NCBI GenBank assembly: GCA_021234155.1
Contig: JAJEKV010000020.1
Location: 2,341,275 to 2,405,274, forward strand
Length of the DNA: 64,000 nt
Origin: Isoetes taiwanensis
Lineage: Eukaryota > Streptophyta > Lycopodiopsida > Isoetales > Isoetaceae
Direction of reading: 5' to 3'
Below, piece after piece: positions 8,390 through 20,444 of the stretch (positions are counted from its first letter, which is position 1; each line of letters begins with the position of its first letter). The notes under the pieces were generated by a model that was not told the origin of the DNA, did no database searches, and saw nothing but the letters and a program-made list of their open reading frames with translations. The translations under genes and the position numbers were made by a program.

Positions 8390-11064
8390 TGCCAGCCCCT
8401 CGCCGTCCTCGGTTGAGACTCGATTATGAGCGCGGCGAGAGGACTACGCCGAGATGCTCATGGGCGCCCTCCCGGTAATTTGGACCTCCACACTAGAGCG
8501 CAGCAGACCGGTGACTTCGCTATTACGGGATGCGGCGGGCCAGTGCTTTGGCAGACCCCCGTCGCCGCCGCTCGGGGTCAGCAACATTCCCGCGTAATCG
8601 ATGGTTTGATGCGGTTCAGAAAGAAAGCATAGCGGCAGCTCCGTCACATCCTCGATCCAGTGCCGCTTGCGAGGCCACCACACACGATGCCAGCCCATCC
8701 TGGGAAGGACACAAAGGCGCGGTACCTTGCCAAGCATCGAGGGGAGATGTTCGGCCTGGCCGGACACTCATCCTCGAACCTTTTGGCGCAGAGTGCTTGA
8801 AGGCCAGCCCGACCTCTGGGGACATCACACCCGGCGTGGGGAATGCGATACTTGCAAGCAGCTCTATGACCCGCCCGTGGGGCCAGACGCCCATACCCCC
8901 ACAGATGGCCCCCCCATTGGTTCTCGTGGGCCGAGGATGTTGAGGAGGGCCTGCAACGGCTAGCTAATGGGAAGGGTGACCTCGATGGTATGCGGCCGAA
9001 GTTACTCAAGTGGGGGCGGGGCAGCCGCTTGTGCCGGTCCTCACTACCCCTCAACAGCGAGCATTGCAGAGGGTTTCCCAGACAATGGACCACAAGCGGG
9101 GTTGTTCCCATTCACAAGGCGGGCGACCCACAATCGTCCGCCAATTACCTGACGATCATGGTCATTCAAGATTTGCCAAACCGCTATCGGCATTCTCGAA
9201 AGCAGCGGCTTGACCCGGCGGGCGTAGGGCAACGGATGTGCGAGCCCCTCACACAGGCAAGCTTTCGACCCCGCCACTCAACGATTGACCATATCTTTAC
9301 GCAAGGGCACTGATTGAAGACAGCCGGAATCATCCGGACTTTGTATTGCCGCTTTGTGGACTTCGCAAAGGCTTTTGATACGGGTCCCCCGAAAAGTCGT
9401 AGGCTAGACTACGCCAATCGGGGCTCCATGCCCGCGCGTAATGCCATATACAAGTTGTATGAGAGTTGTTTTGGCGGGATGCGTACCGACGGGCCAAGCA
9501 TTCACCAAGAGTATCGGGGTCCCAAGCAGGTTGCCCCCTCTCGCCAACACTTTTTGGCCTCTACATTGATCGGTTAGAGCCCCGCTTCTCGAAAGCATGG
9601 GGATCGTGATACGCTTTTGCACCAGGTCATCCGCCACTCATCTATGCGACGATGTTGGCTGGCTGCCCACACCCCGGCTATGCGGTCTCACCGGATGCCC
9701 TAGACACATTTTGTCGCTACGACATGCGTCAATCCGCCAAGACCGGGTGGTTCTCATATCCTCTTCACGCCACCCCATGCCTCCCCGCACTCACATATCG
9801 GGGCAGCCTGTGGGCGCCACGCCCACCTACAAGTACCTAGGGGTGGAGTTCCCCTCCTCGCCTGGAGGGGAGGCGTCTATCCGCTATGGGTGACAAGAAG
9901 GCCGAAAGCGCTTTATGCCATGCGTAACAACAAATACCAGCGAGCTATATGATTGGGGCCATCGGTCACATCTGCTTCGCACACCGGTCGAGCCCTCGCC
10001 CTTCCTCAGACGGGTCGAGGTTTGGGGCCCTGGCGTCTCTTTGGCGACTGGAATGACTTGGAGCAAAAGTGTAAGGCATTTTTGGCACGCACTTGGGGTG
10101 AAACCTTCAGTCCCCTATCGATTCTCGCTGCAGAAACCGGATTCTTGCCGCTTCAGTGGCAGCCCTTGATAGACACATCGCCTATTTTCGTAAAGTGGTT
10201 ACTATGGGTGATGCTCGGCTCCGCGACCGCTTACATCGGCCATGAGTCCGCAAGCGCTTAGGGCCTGTTGGAGGGGTAAGAGAGATCGGTGGTTCGCCAG
10301 ATGGAACGCGCGGGAGCACAGATGCGCATACCGGGCGCGCAACCCGATCGTGACACCAAGGGAGTACCTAGATGCTTGTTTCCTTGGCAAGCTCTGGGAC
10401 CCCATTGCTCTAGAGCAGGTCAAAATGGCCCATTACAAGGAGCACATCAACCCCGTGTTAGCCCGGGGCCCACAGCTCTACCTGCGTTCCCAGCTGCCCC
10501 TGAAAAAGCGCAGACTCATTGCCTCCATTCGCCCAGGTGCCCACCATCTTCGCATCGAGACGGGCTGGTGGATTGGGGAGCCCCGCCAGACAAACTCTGT
10601 CGGGCTTTGCTAAATCCGGGTGCCATTGAGGATGAGTCTCACACTTTCCAGAGTTGCCCAGCGTTCAGTCAGATCCGGGCGAGATACGCTCCCTTAGTAC
10701 GGCTGGACGTGCCCTTGCATTTGCTGATGAACACACCGTCATGCGTGCCGTCCCGGGTCATACATCCGGGAGAGGTACCGGACTGCTGCGAGGTCACCTT
10801 TGCCCCCGCCTGGCTGTCCGCTGACTAGGCACTACGGGGGTGGTGCATGACTGTATATATTGGGATGTTTCTGCATTTTATATGATTAGCACAGTTTGTT
10901 AGCAGGCTGATTGCTGCCACGGTTTTTCCCTCGAAAACCCTTCGGGGCGGGGGTTTTTTAATCCGGGCAGTAATCCGCTTGCTGCGTTTTTGTATTGGGT
11001 CCCATAGACCGATTGGTCTCCGTGGACGATAAAAGTAACTTCCTTCCTTCCTTCCTTCCTTCCT
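8390..11064 (+). mobile_element. LINE (non-LTR retrotransposon) family A, degenerate copy
   Basis: This GC-rich block contains a heavily frameshifted ORF2-like sequence. Recognisable pieces in order are an endonuclease/RT linker (RNRWFDAVQKE), an RT start (GDLDGMRPKLLKWG then GVVPIHKAGDPQS), RT motif A-like FVDFAKAFDT near 9356, and RT motif B-like QAGCPLSPTLFGLYIDRL near 9527. A broken YADD region lies near 9645, then TYKYLGVEF near 9826. The 3' zinc-finger-like end is IEDESHTFQSCPAF near 10626. A hairpin-rich 3' UTR (10918-11030) is followed by a (TTCC)n tail at 11040-11064. Many frameshifts make it inactive. Copies at 22611-23500 and 59685-60362 share the 3' part. Confidence 0.85.
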
Positions 11065-11230
11065 AAACCCCTCTCCTCTCTCTCGTGCCTCTCTCCCCTC
11101 CCTGCCTCTCCTACCTCTCCCCTACCTCCTCCCTCTCCCCTGCTCCTTTGCCTCCCTCCCTCCGTCCCTCCCTCCCTTCCATCTCCCCTTCCTTCCTACC
11201 ATTCTTTTTCCACCGTCTCCCCTTCATTTC
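11065..11230. repeat. Pyrimidine-rich low-complexity tract
   Basis: C/T-rich sequence with CCCTCC and TCCCTCC repeats directly follows the LINE tail. It resembles the tract upstream of the same LINE at 8240-8390. Confidence 0.6.
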
Positions 11231-12849
11231 TCGGATTGTTCTTTGTAAATGCTTTTATTGTTTTATTAAGAAAAAATTCTATTCAAGCATTCAATTCACA
11301 AAAAAAAAAAAAAATAGTATGAGTCCCATTTTCAGTCTGAGTCCCAAACATCGAGATCTGACCCACTTTAATTAAATGCGACTTATCATGAATAGATGAA
11401 GAAACAACAGTGTAATCTTGAACCTAAGACAACGGGAAAGGTTGAACAGATGGCTGAGATGCACAAAAGCCTGGACGAAAGCCAAGAAAGGCCTCCTTAT
11501 CAGAAAATAAGCGAGTCAATTCTAGACCGTTCAATAGCTTAATGTCCAACTTCTTATACCGAGATCCATTTTTCACATATCCTCAAACCATTCATGATAG
11601 AATGTGAGATATGAAGCCCAAGTCCAATTACAATTGCTACTAAAAATTGATGAGCTATAAAATCTGGATGAACATTCGATATCGAGGACCAACAAGGCAT
11701 CTTTAATGCTCGAACCATACTCGGTGTAAAACCAAGAGAATAATATTGGTACATTATATATTCTCCACCAAGTGGATCAGTCCCTCTCGATATAATGAAT
11801 CCACTACATCACTATTATCAAATATAATCAAAGCAAAGCTTTTTACAACAACTTGATAGATTAAAAGGGATAAAGTTATAGGCGTCACAAACGATGAGAT
11901 AACCAAACACAAAATCTTGAGAAATCTAAGTAAGCACTAGTAAAATAGTCAAGGACTGCACAAGAGAATAAGTTTTCAACACACTTAATATGAGCTTGAT
12001 GGTCCACCTCAACCACAGGAATACCAGAGGTTTGAATTATATTATTGGTAAAATATATCATTGGAAGGTAATTGTTGTTGAAGCTGAGTCTGTCGACCTT
12101 TTAATGTATCTAGAATTTCCAACAACTCATCTTTACTCCCTTCGGATAACATCTATAGAGCAGTAGATGCTCTAGCCTTTCTAGAAGCATTTGTATTTTT
12201 TCTTTTACAAATCCAATCACTAAATCTTTGATATGAGATTTTGGAGCAGAATCAGATGTCTTTCAAGCATCATCATTAGCTTGAGGTTGATAAACTACAT
12301 TAGGATTTGAAATTGTTTTATGCAAATTCCTCTTAACTTTCATACCTATACTCGCAGTGCCTTCTTGCAAGAAAGGAAAAAAAATTCTTGGAAAAGTACC
12401 AAAGGCAAATAGCTGTCAATTGAGTTTTTAACCTATTTGCCAGCTACTGGGAGGTTGTGTATCACCAAATGGCAGGAGACTCGCACTATTTTGCTACTGC
12501 TTTGGATGCCAAAGCCATCGTCTCTACTGAAAGTGGTAAAATAGGCGTAATTTGTCATGAACCTACATGAAAATAAGAAAAATACGTGGAAAATACGTAA
12601 GAAATACGGGAGGAATATGTCAAGATTGGCAAAGAATCTGATATAGCCCATGACAGAACAGGAGTCCATCTCAAACCTCAAAACGATCTTAGTCTGATCG
12701 CGTTTGCTGAGAAGATGATGCAGAGCCAAGGTGTGAGAATACATCTTGAGCCAATGGATCGAAGGGCAGAGATGCTTGAATAGACTCCAACAAGGATGTA
12801 TCATGAGGCCTCTCGAACAAAATGAGAGTCATAAGCTGGAACGACCAGG
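11231..12849. other. Unassigned; possible relics of old mobile-element coding on the minus strand
   Basis: Short protein-like stretches occur on the minus strand (11554-11754, and interrupted frames at 11880-12300), but no motif is recognisable and stops are frequent. A motif shared with 1870-1900 lies at 11365-11382. Confidence 0.35.
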
Positions 12850-12869
12850 CCCTAGAATAACCTGTGATT

Positions 12870-14301
12870 GCTGATCAAATGTAGGATCACCTAGCTTGGG
12901 CTCAAGGTAAGAGCATCGAGACAAGACATCAGGCTTTCCTTGGAGGGATCCAGGGTGGTACTTGATCACGAAATCAATACAGGATAATACTTGAGTATGC
13001 CATCGGGTCCCCGACGATTGAACACTCGAACAGACTGAAAATACTTTAGATTTCGATCATCCGTATAGACTGTGACCTTATAAGGAGATTCCTCCAGGAA
13101 ACGTCTCCACTCCTCGAAAGAATCCACTATCGCCAGTAACTCCTTGTCATAAATGGGATAGTTGATTTCAACAGCCTGAAACTTCCATGAGTGATAGGCG
13201 ATTGGATGCACTTCATGGTCATCCCCCTCTTGTGACAGGATTCCAAAAAAAGCAAAATCAGAAGTATCTGCTTCAATGACATATGGGCGCGAAGGATCTG
13301 CATGAGCAAGAACTGGTGCCGTGGTAAAAGCATACTTCAGAGTAACAAAGGCAGATTCCGTTTCCACACTCCATTCAAATGGCATGTCCTTAACCGTGAG
13401 GCGTGTCAAAGGAAGGGCTACCTCCGAATAATCCCGAATGAAACGCCGATAGAAATTGGCAAACCCAAGAAAACACTGAACATCTCGAACGGATGAAGGT
13501 GTTCGCCACTCCAAAACAGTGCTGACATTTTCAAGATCCATAGAGACTCCATGTGGAGTGATACGATAGCCAAGGAACTCCACATTATCCTGCTCGAACT
13601 GATACTTGTCAAGTTTGACATATAACCCGTGCTCACGAAGCTTCTGAAGGACCTATCGAACATGCCTCTCATGTTCTTCGAGAGTCTTAGAATAAATAAG
13701 AATATCATCCAGATAGATGATAACAAAAGTATCTAAGAACTTTCGAAAGACATCATTGGCCACATGCTTGGAATACTGCTGGAGCATTGATAAGTCCAAA
13801 CGGCATAACTGTGTACTCAAAATGGCCATACCGAGTACGAAAAATTGTTTTCTACTCATCACCCTCCCGGATCTAGATAAGATTGTAGGCATCCCGAAGA
13901 TCAATCTTTGTAAAATAATGCGCACCTTGGAATCGCTCCAACAACTCTGGGATCAGAGAAAGTGGATACCAATTCGGCACTGTGATTTTATTGAGGCCAC
14001 GATAATCAACGACCAGACGCAGCGAATCATCCTTCTTTTTGACGACGAAGATAGGCGCTCCATCAGGGGACTGAGAATGTCGAATGAAACCAGTGGCTAG
14101 ATTATCTTCAATATAATCCCGCAAAACCTTCAACTCAGCAGGAGATAGACCATATATCAAACCATATGGTGCCATTGTCTCGGGCTGCAAATCAATAGGA
14201 CAATCATATGGACGATGCTTTAGAAGCTTGCTGGCTTCGACTTTGTCAAAAACATCAGAGAAGTCGCCATATTTATCTGAGAGCATTGGAGCAGTCTTCA
14301 T
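12870..14301 (-). pseudogene. Ty3/Gypsy reverse transcriptase-RNase H
   Basis: The first frame (14301-13873) has RT motifs TGFIRHSQSPDGAPI, RLVVDYRGLNKIT and [13 protein letters not shown]. The [11 protein letters not shown] catalytic box is encoded near 13690-13720. The last frame (13583-12966) has VQCFLGFANFYRRFIRDYS and the RNase H/tether segments VIEADTSDF and PIYDKELLAIVDSFEEWR. It then runs out of frame near 12966. RT catalytic aspartates are kept; the RNase H region carries substitutions such as TDDRNLKYF where TDH is usual. At least three frame breaks separate the pieces. Confidence 0.85.
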
Positions 14302-14969
14302 TGGTGCCGAGCTAGCTGATAGGTGAACGTGGATTGCAAATACTGAACTTGGATCTTGCTTTCCAGATTTAATGACTCGCGAAGAGAAATCTTCGAGATA
14401 TAAAACTGAGGGCGTGAAGAAGCCTCTACAGAAGCAGGAGCAGGAATATGAGCAGGAACAGGAACAGGAACAGGAACAGGAACAGGAACAGGAACAGGAA
14501 CTGGAACTGGAGAAGGGATTGGAGCAAGAACTGGAGCAGGAGCAGAAGCAGGAACTGGAACAAGAGCAAGAGCAGGAGCAAGAGCAGAAACTGGAGCTGG
14601 AGTTGGGACATCATCGAGAATATGGTCAGAATCTGAGGTATGAACTAGAGCAGAGGCAAGAGTCGAATCAGAACATAGAGCAGAAACAGGAACAACAAGG
14701 ACGGAATCAGGAGCCCACGATACTGCACGGACCGAAGTCGATGTTGGTGTAGAGATTTGAACTGCAGATGAACTGGAACTAGAGTTAGAACCAGCAAATT
14801 GAAATGATCTAATACGCCAATCAATCTGTGGGTTATGTAGCTCGAGCCAGGGCAGACCCAAGACTATTGGCGCATGTGGGCGAGCGATGAGATTGAAGGA
14901 AACTACAAGAAACTCTCTCAAATAAAACCTGAAGAGGCGCAGTACACGAGGAGATCTCCTATCTATCAA
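14298..14969 (-). pseudogene. Ty3/Gypsy protease-to-RT linker with PV repeat
   Basis: The frame contains PIVLGLPWLELHNPQIDWR, a hallmark following the aspartic protease in this family. A long Ala/Pro/Val linker follows with a (PV)n run encoded by a CAGGAA hexamer microsatellite at 14448-14510. The plus-strand Glu/Gln-rich frame over the same DNA is only its shadow. Confidence 0.8.
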
Positions 14970-14999
14970 TCACTTCGACAAAACCAGGTTGCTCAACCT

Positions 15000-16126
15000 T
15001 GCTTCTAGAAATGGCGTGCTTACTGACGAATGCACTATCCATAAAGCAAGCATTTGCACCACAATCAAGTTGCTCCAATGCTTCCAATCTTCCAACCTCT
15101 GATTTCAATGATATAGAGATGAAGAATGCCTTGCTGACCTTATCCAATGGAATAAACATGTCAAGACGTGTGGAAGGAGTCTGAGAAAAGGCGGCCAGCC
15201 GATGAGAGACTCCTACTACTGGGACCGGCCCCTGAAGTTTCCTGACTGATTTGGGCGCTTCACAGGGCATCCACGAGCAATATGTCCAGTTCCTCCATAG
15301 TAGAAGCAAAGATTAGCCTCTCTCCGACGCTACTTCTCGGCGGCAAATAAAGGTCCTCAAACTGCCCGATCAATCTGCATAGGCTCAGGTTCAGACCTGC
15401 TGGATTCTACAGATGAGATCGGGGAAGGCGTAGCTACAGGCACTTGTGTGATTGGGAAGACCTGACTATGTCTCTCTTGCATACGTTCGAAGAGCCGATT
15501 ATCACATCGAACTGCAAATCTGATGACTTCTTCCAAAGTCTGAGGGTCCTCCATAGACAACATCATATCTTTGACATAATCACGTAACCCCCTTCAGAAA
15601 CAATCTCAAAGTGCAACATCATCCCAGGCAGTATCTACCGCAATTTGACGAAATTCTGATGCATATACTGAAGCTGGGCGAGAGCCTTGCCTTAGATTGC
15701 AAAGTTTTGTGACTGCTGTGTGCTGACGATCGGTGTCTCCAAAGCATGCCTCGAGCTCTGCAGTGAAAGCAGCAAAATCTTGCAGCTTTGGGGCTCCTTT
15801 CTCTAATAAAGGAGCAAATCAACTTAGAGCTAGATCTGTGAGGAGAGAACCAATCAGCCCAACTTGTTCCTGGGCCGTGGGATATCTATGAGGGTGGAGC
15901 TGGATCATAAGCCTGACCTGATTCAAAAAACCACGGAGCTTGGACCGAGTGCCATCAAACTTCTCTGGCAGGCTGATCTTAGGCTCTGATAGCCTTTATC
16001 CAGAGCTAGAAGCAGATTCATGTGAAGGAACACGTTCCTTAAGCTCTTTATTATCCAACTGCGATTGCTGGCATACTTGAACAAGCTGCCAAACCTGCTG
16101 TAATAAAGTTGAAACCTCCTCCATAT
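15000..16126 (-). pseudogene. Ty3/Gypsy gag with damaged zinc knuckle
   Basis: An ATG near 16124 opens a gag-like frame (EEVSTLLQQVWQLVQVCQQ). Interrupted frames then carry capsid-like residues (ISLPEKFDGTRSKLRGFLNQ, DPQTLEEVIRFAVRCDNRLF). The CCHC knuckle at about 15255-15310 reads CFYYGGTGHIARGCP, so the second zinc-binding Cys is Tyr. Stops near 16000, 15840 and 15600 inactivate it. Confidence 0.75.
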
Positions 16127-16197
16127 ATATAAAATCACCAAATACGAGCAAAAAACTTAGGATCAGAGCAGACAAGAACCGGTAGGGGATTCCGGTG

Positions 16198-16905
16198 TTT
16201 CATCCAAATCATCGTGGGCTTTTCGGTTAGGATGCACAGCTACCACTCTAGAGGTAGTGGGTTCAAGTCCGGTTCAGACCCTTAAATGTGATAGTATGAT
16301 TTGAATAACTCATGCCCTAGTGGTGTGGGCAACCCGTAATAGGGTTGGGGGTCCAGATAGTTGTCGTCACACTCCTTGGTTTTAGTCCCCTTGCAGATCA
16401 ATTTCGATCCGCCCCAAATTCCCCCGGTTGCAAGCTTCAAGGAGGAGGACCATGAGGGGAGGACAGTGTGACGATTAACCATCAGGTCTGGAGCATGTGA
16501 TTTGGTTTCATCCAAATCATCGTGGCCTTTTTGGTTAGGATGCACAGCTACCACTCCAGAGGTAGTGGGTTCAAGTCTCGTTCAGACCCTTAAATGTGAC
16601 AGTATGATTTGGATAACTCATGCTCTACTGGTCAGGGCAACCCGTAATAGGGTTGGAGGTCTAGATGGTTGTCGTCACACTCCTTGGTTTCAGTTCCTTG
16701 CAGATCGATTTCGGTCCGCCCCAAATTCCCCCGGTTGCAAGCCTTCAAGGAGGGGGGCTTTGAGGGGAGGATAGTGTGACGCTTAACCATCAGGTTTGGA
16801 GCATGTAATTCAGTTTCATCCAAATCATTGTGCCTTTTTCGGTTAGGATGCACAGCTACCACTCCAGAGGTAGTGGGTTCAAGTCCCAGAGCCTTAAATG
16901 TGACA
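16198..16905 (+). mobile_element. Tandem TRIM-like array, three LTRs and two interiors, with tRNA-Glu-like box
   Basis: A repeat of about 305-310 bp occurs 2.3 times. It can be read as LTR-interior-LTR-interior-LTR: the full LTR at 16467-16679 (213 bp) starts TGTGACG and ends CGTCACA. Two interiors of 95 bp each (16372-16466, 16680-16774) end in a purine tract (GAGGGGAGGA) just before the next LTR. The first LTR lacks its start and the third its end. Each LTR holds GGTTAGGATGC followed by GGGTTCAAGTCC, matching the D-arm and B-box region of plant tRNA-Glu; the A box is degenerate. No canonical primer-binding site is present, so a tandem tRNA-derived SINE-like satellite is the alternative. Confidence 0.65.
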
Positions 16906-17375
16906 TAATCTAGCCTCTAATTTGATGGAAAACCTTATCAAAATTGATAACATTGTAAAGCTTTTGAAACAAATTTTCCAAAAAGCTAAATATCATCGCA
17001 AACAAAGCTCAGATGCACAAGATACAAGAAAAAATGCCCATAATCTCATGCTCCATAGTCATAACCACCCCTCATACATGCTGCCTAGTGGCGTGACGTT
17101 AAAAGACTATCTATCTATCTATTATAAAACCATGTTGTTTGTCTGCCCGCCCTGAACGACGATGAAAATTCTCTAAATGCCCCTTTGCTCGATCGACAGC
17201 TTGGATTTGTCCATTTGTCCCTGTTCCTATATGGATGGCCAAGATTGTGCCACGTGTTCGCATGCATCTTTATTTTTTCTACATGCACCGGATCTGTGCA
17301 AATTTAGAAAAGAAAATGGCATTTGGATTTGTTATTTTCTTTCCAGTATTATCGGGAGGGCACTCTTTTACCGGG
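16906..17375. other. Unassigned spacer
   Basis: No gene supported. Near 17110 the sequence TCTATCTATTATAAAACC resembles a Helitron 5' terminus, but no 3' hairpin/CTRR end was found. A 5' extension of the following ATL pseudogene may begin here. Confidence 0.35.
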
Positions 17376-18003
17376 AACATCAGAATGGTTGCAACATCTT
17401 TCAAACCAGCATAGCAGCAATAGTAGGGGTTTTAACAACTATGTTTTCTTTAACATTCTTGCTTCTAATCTATGCGAAGTACTGCAAAAGAAGTCAATGA
17501 TCTGCCAACATTGGCCCCATGATAACATTACTAGTACAGGTCTGAACTGTGCTGAAATAGAAGCTATGCTTACTTTTTCTTTTTTATCCCTACAGGGCTA
17601 GAAGGATGGAATAGAATGGAGCGTCGATCTTCATAGATACAAAAAAAATGAGAATCTAAGGCTCCTGCCTGAATGCAAGCATGTCTTCCATGTACATTGT
17701 GTCAATATATGGCTTCTTGTCCGATCTACTTGCCCCCTTTCTAAAATTTTATAGTTCTGGAAGATGTTTTGCTTGTGGATGAGATTCTTGCAGCTAGGAG
17801 ATCTTTAGATGAAATGGATGTTGCTTTTGCTAGAAATTCCGTAGATAGATCTGGTTTGCAGATATATGTATAAAGAAAGGAGGAAAAGGAAGTGTCTTCT
17901 AATGTCCAAAGAGATGGCTTGCATTTTCCTGATAATATGCCCAACAATTCAACCCCTACTCCTCCCCACCATACAACTTTTCAAAGGAATTTAACTAGAT
18001 AAT
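17376..18003 (+). pseudogene. ATL-type RING-H2 ubiquitin ligase, pseudogene
   Basis: In order: a transmembrane segment typical of ATL proteins (SIAAIVGVLTTMFSLTFLLL then IYAKYCKR) ending at a stop at 17500; the GLNCAEIEAMLTFSFLSLQG block preceding the RING; and the RING-H2 second half NLRLLPECKHVFHVHC...WLL...STCPL near 17654-17740. Then comes an ATL-like tail (LEDVLLVDEILAARRSLDE). ATL proteins are membrane E3 ligases. Here the frame shifts several times and the first RING Cys pair reads W-S-V-D instead of C-x2-C, so zinc binding and function are lost. Confidence 0.8.
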
Positions 18004-18059
18004 GAAACGATTTGGCCTAAGACAGCTTCGATCATTTATCTTACATGGAACTTGAAACT

Positions 18060-18960
18060 CAGACCTTGTCCCGTTTTCTAACGCCCTTCCTTGGAACTCA
18101 GAAATCTATCCTTGCCCAATTCCATCCCTTTTCCCATCTTCTTGGCTAATTTAGGTTTTTCATCTTCTCTAGATAGACTCAGATCATTAGCTGCTTTTCC
18201 TCCAGGTAGATTAGCAATAAGTTTGGGCCATATGTGCTCCCACTCCTCACTTGCCCCAGCCGCGACTGGATTACGACCACGCAAAAACCTATGCCGAGAT
18301 GCTCACAATCATCCTGGAGGAAATTCTGCAGCTTTCCACGTCGTTGAAATAGACGGACCATTTGGAAAGAGTGCTTCTGCCGGCAAGAGATCCTTTGATA
18401 GAAGCATCCCACGAAGGATATCAAGGACTTCAATTCCATGTAACCAGTGGTTTGATGTTGAATGTAGAGAGCTCAAATGCTGGCTTCGACAGGCTACTGA
18501 ACTTGCTTTGTTCCTGCTTACAATCAAACAATACCATCTATTTTTGAAGGGCAAGAAAACAGATATATTGTAGAGCACCATAGGGAACTGCTCCATCTCC
18601 TGGAACAGATCCCAGGATATTCTGCAAAAAAGTCCTACACAAACCCTGACCAATGGGTACAATACTTGCGCCAGCTCTATGGTCCTCTCGAGGTCCGAGA
18701 GAGGTACTCCCATAGGACCTGCATCGTCTTGCCAATGGCAAGGCAATCAACTTGGATGAAATGCAAGCAGAGCTGCTCAAATGTGTAGGACCACCAATAG
18801 TGCCCATCCTGACTGCACTATTCAACAGGACCCGCTCTCTTCAACATTGTTTGGCCCGTACATTGGCCAATTGGAAGGGTGGCTTACTGAACATGGGGGT
18901 GACAGAGCTCATCTTGTGCACCAGATTATTAAACAGGTCACATATACTGTGATGCTCCCC
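18060..18960 (+). mobile_element. LINE family A-related fragment (internal part)
   Basis: The stretch is homologous to 8390-9000: both share TACGCCGAGATGCTCA-like DNA and a linker QWFDVECRELKCWLRQAT. It continues into an RT beginning (AINLDEMQAELLKCVG, then LTALFNRT and LANWKGGLL). Frames are broken and the RT core and 3' end are absent. Confidence 0.75.
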
Positions 18961-19092
18961 AAACCTATACGATGCTCCCATTGTATAAATACGGAAATTT
19001 TCCTTCCATAGCGACTTCATCGCCATGGACAGGCCCTCCGGCTGACTCGGACCACTTGTGATGGGCAAGTGTCTGGGTGAAGGACACAACGG

Positions 19093-20444
19093 TGTCGTTC
19101 GTCCCACGCCTTCTATAAGAATCCTATATAGCAGAAGCATACATACATGCTAGCACCTGGTAACAATACAAATATATAATATACCACCACGAAGGGTGGT
19201 CCATCCATCATCAAGATAACATGACATAATAATAATATACGTACAAAATGCATCAAGAATGAAGGTTCTACCCCAGGCTCAGATTCCAAGGGGATCAACT
19301 AACAGTTAGGGCCTCCGAATAACAACAGACAGAACCATGACAATGGCGTTGGCTGGCATAGAACAATGGCTAGGGTAGTCCACTCCATCTGCCCCTCCTG
19401 TGCACAAATTGCAGACAGGCTGGAACATGCTATGGTTGTAGCCTTCCAGAGATGTAATCTCCTGGAACCACCCTATGAGACTACTCTAGGTTATATCTCC
19501 CCGGTCCGATGGGGCAGGAAAGGGAGGAATCCCCTTTCAGAGCACGATGGTTCCATGGTTGGCTAGAGGATTGTGGCACCACTGGTACCCCCACATCCGT
19601 ACCTGACCCCAACCACACTCGTCGAGTCTAAGATGTCCCTATATGCATATATCCTGCGACCCAGGGGGTGCGAGACCCATACCCGGCCCACATATAGTGA
19701 CCCGCCATAAGCATAGCACACTATAGGAACCTTGTAGACATGCTAGGCAAGGTTCCACCTCCAGTTTATCACCATGATCCTTGTATGGTGCTCAACCACA
19801 ACATACCATCCCCACCCAAGAGGGCTCATGTGCACATGCCACATTTATTGGGATTTAAGAATTATAGCTGGAAACATCTCTACTTCTATATAGCTTTTAT
19901 GACTCTACTCCCTGTAATCCCATAAGCACAAGAGGTGCAGCAGAAGATCTACCACAATCCATAAAGTCATTCATAACTTCAAATAGAACATCAATAAGAG
20001 ATTAATCATCCCTCTAAGCCAGGGTTAATCTCTATCTAGAATCTCAAGCTAACTAAGCCTACTAACTGGTATCTGAGCTAGATCTCCCATCTCCCAGGCC
20101 CTCCATGCTCTGCTGGTTGAATAAGGTCCTCCCTCTCCAATTCGAATTGAGGCAAATTGGAGTGAAAGCCCCAATTTGGGTGACCCAAAGTTAGCAGCTC
20201 TACCTTGCCCAATCGATTTGGGCCAGGTGGCACCCTTTAAACTAAATTATTAACAATTAGTTAACATAGTTAATGACTAATTTATTAATAATTTAGCATA
20301 CTTGGCTTTTAACTAATATCAAATTCTAGCATAGCTAACCTTACCTTGTTAATTAATAACATGAATAATTAATACACCATTAAGTATTAATGGCGACGTG
20401 TCATGTATTTTTACGTATAGCATATAAATATGTGGAATGTCACA
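19093..20444 (-). mobile_element. Probable Gypsy 3' LTR (minus strand)
   Basis: On the minus strand a polypurine tract (CAAGGAGGGGAAAATG) is followed by TGTGACATTCC and a TATA motif (CATATTTATATGC, about 20420-20430). The end at 19093 (minus ...GAACGACA) is only a guess from TG/CA termini. No partner LTR is seen in the window. Confidence 0.4.

Larger units (their letters stand above)
12850..16126 (-). mobile_element. Ty3/Gypsy LTR retrotransposon body, degenerate, LTRs not seen
   Basis: Reading on the minus strand the order is gag, zinc knuckle, protease/linker, RT and RNase H, typical of Ty3/Gypsy. The sequence is cut by stops and frameshifts, and integrase is missing: the element ends shortly after the RNase H connection. 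No LTR, primer-binding site or polypurine tract is recognisable at either end. The gag end adjoins a TRIM-like array at about 16198. Confidence 0.85.

Noticed and set aside
8444-9152. Overlapping GC-rich frames on both strands around 8.4-9.1 kb
   Set aside because: They are chance frames in GC-rich LINE sequence; only the LINE-like pieces match a family.
14372-14752. Plus-strand Glu/Gln-repeat protein
   Set aside because: It is the antisense of the Ty3/Gypsy Pro/Val linker and arises from a hexamer microsatellite.
17107-17160. Helitron 5' end
   Set aside because: TCTATCTATTATAAAACC is suggestive, but no hairpin plus CTRR end or Rep/helicase sequence was found.
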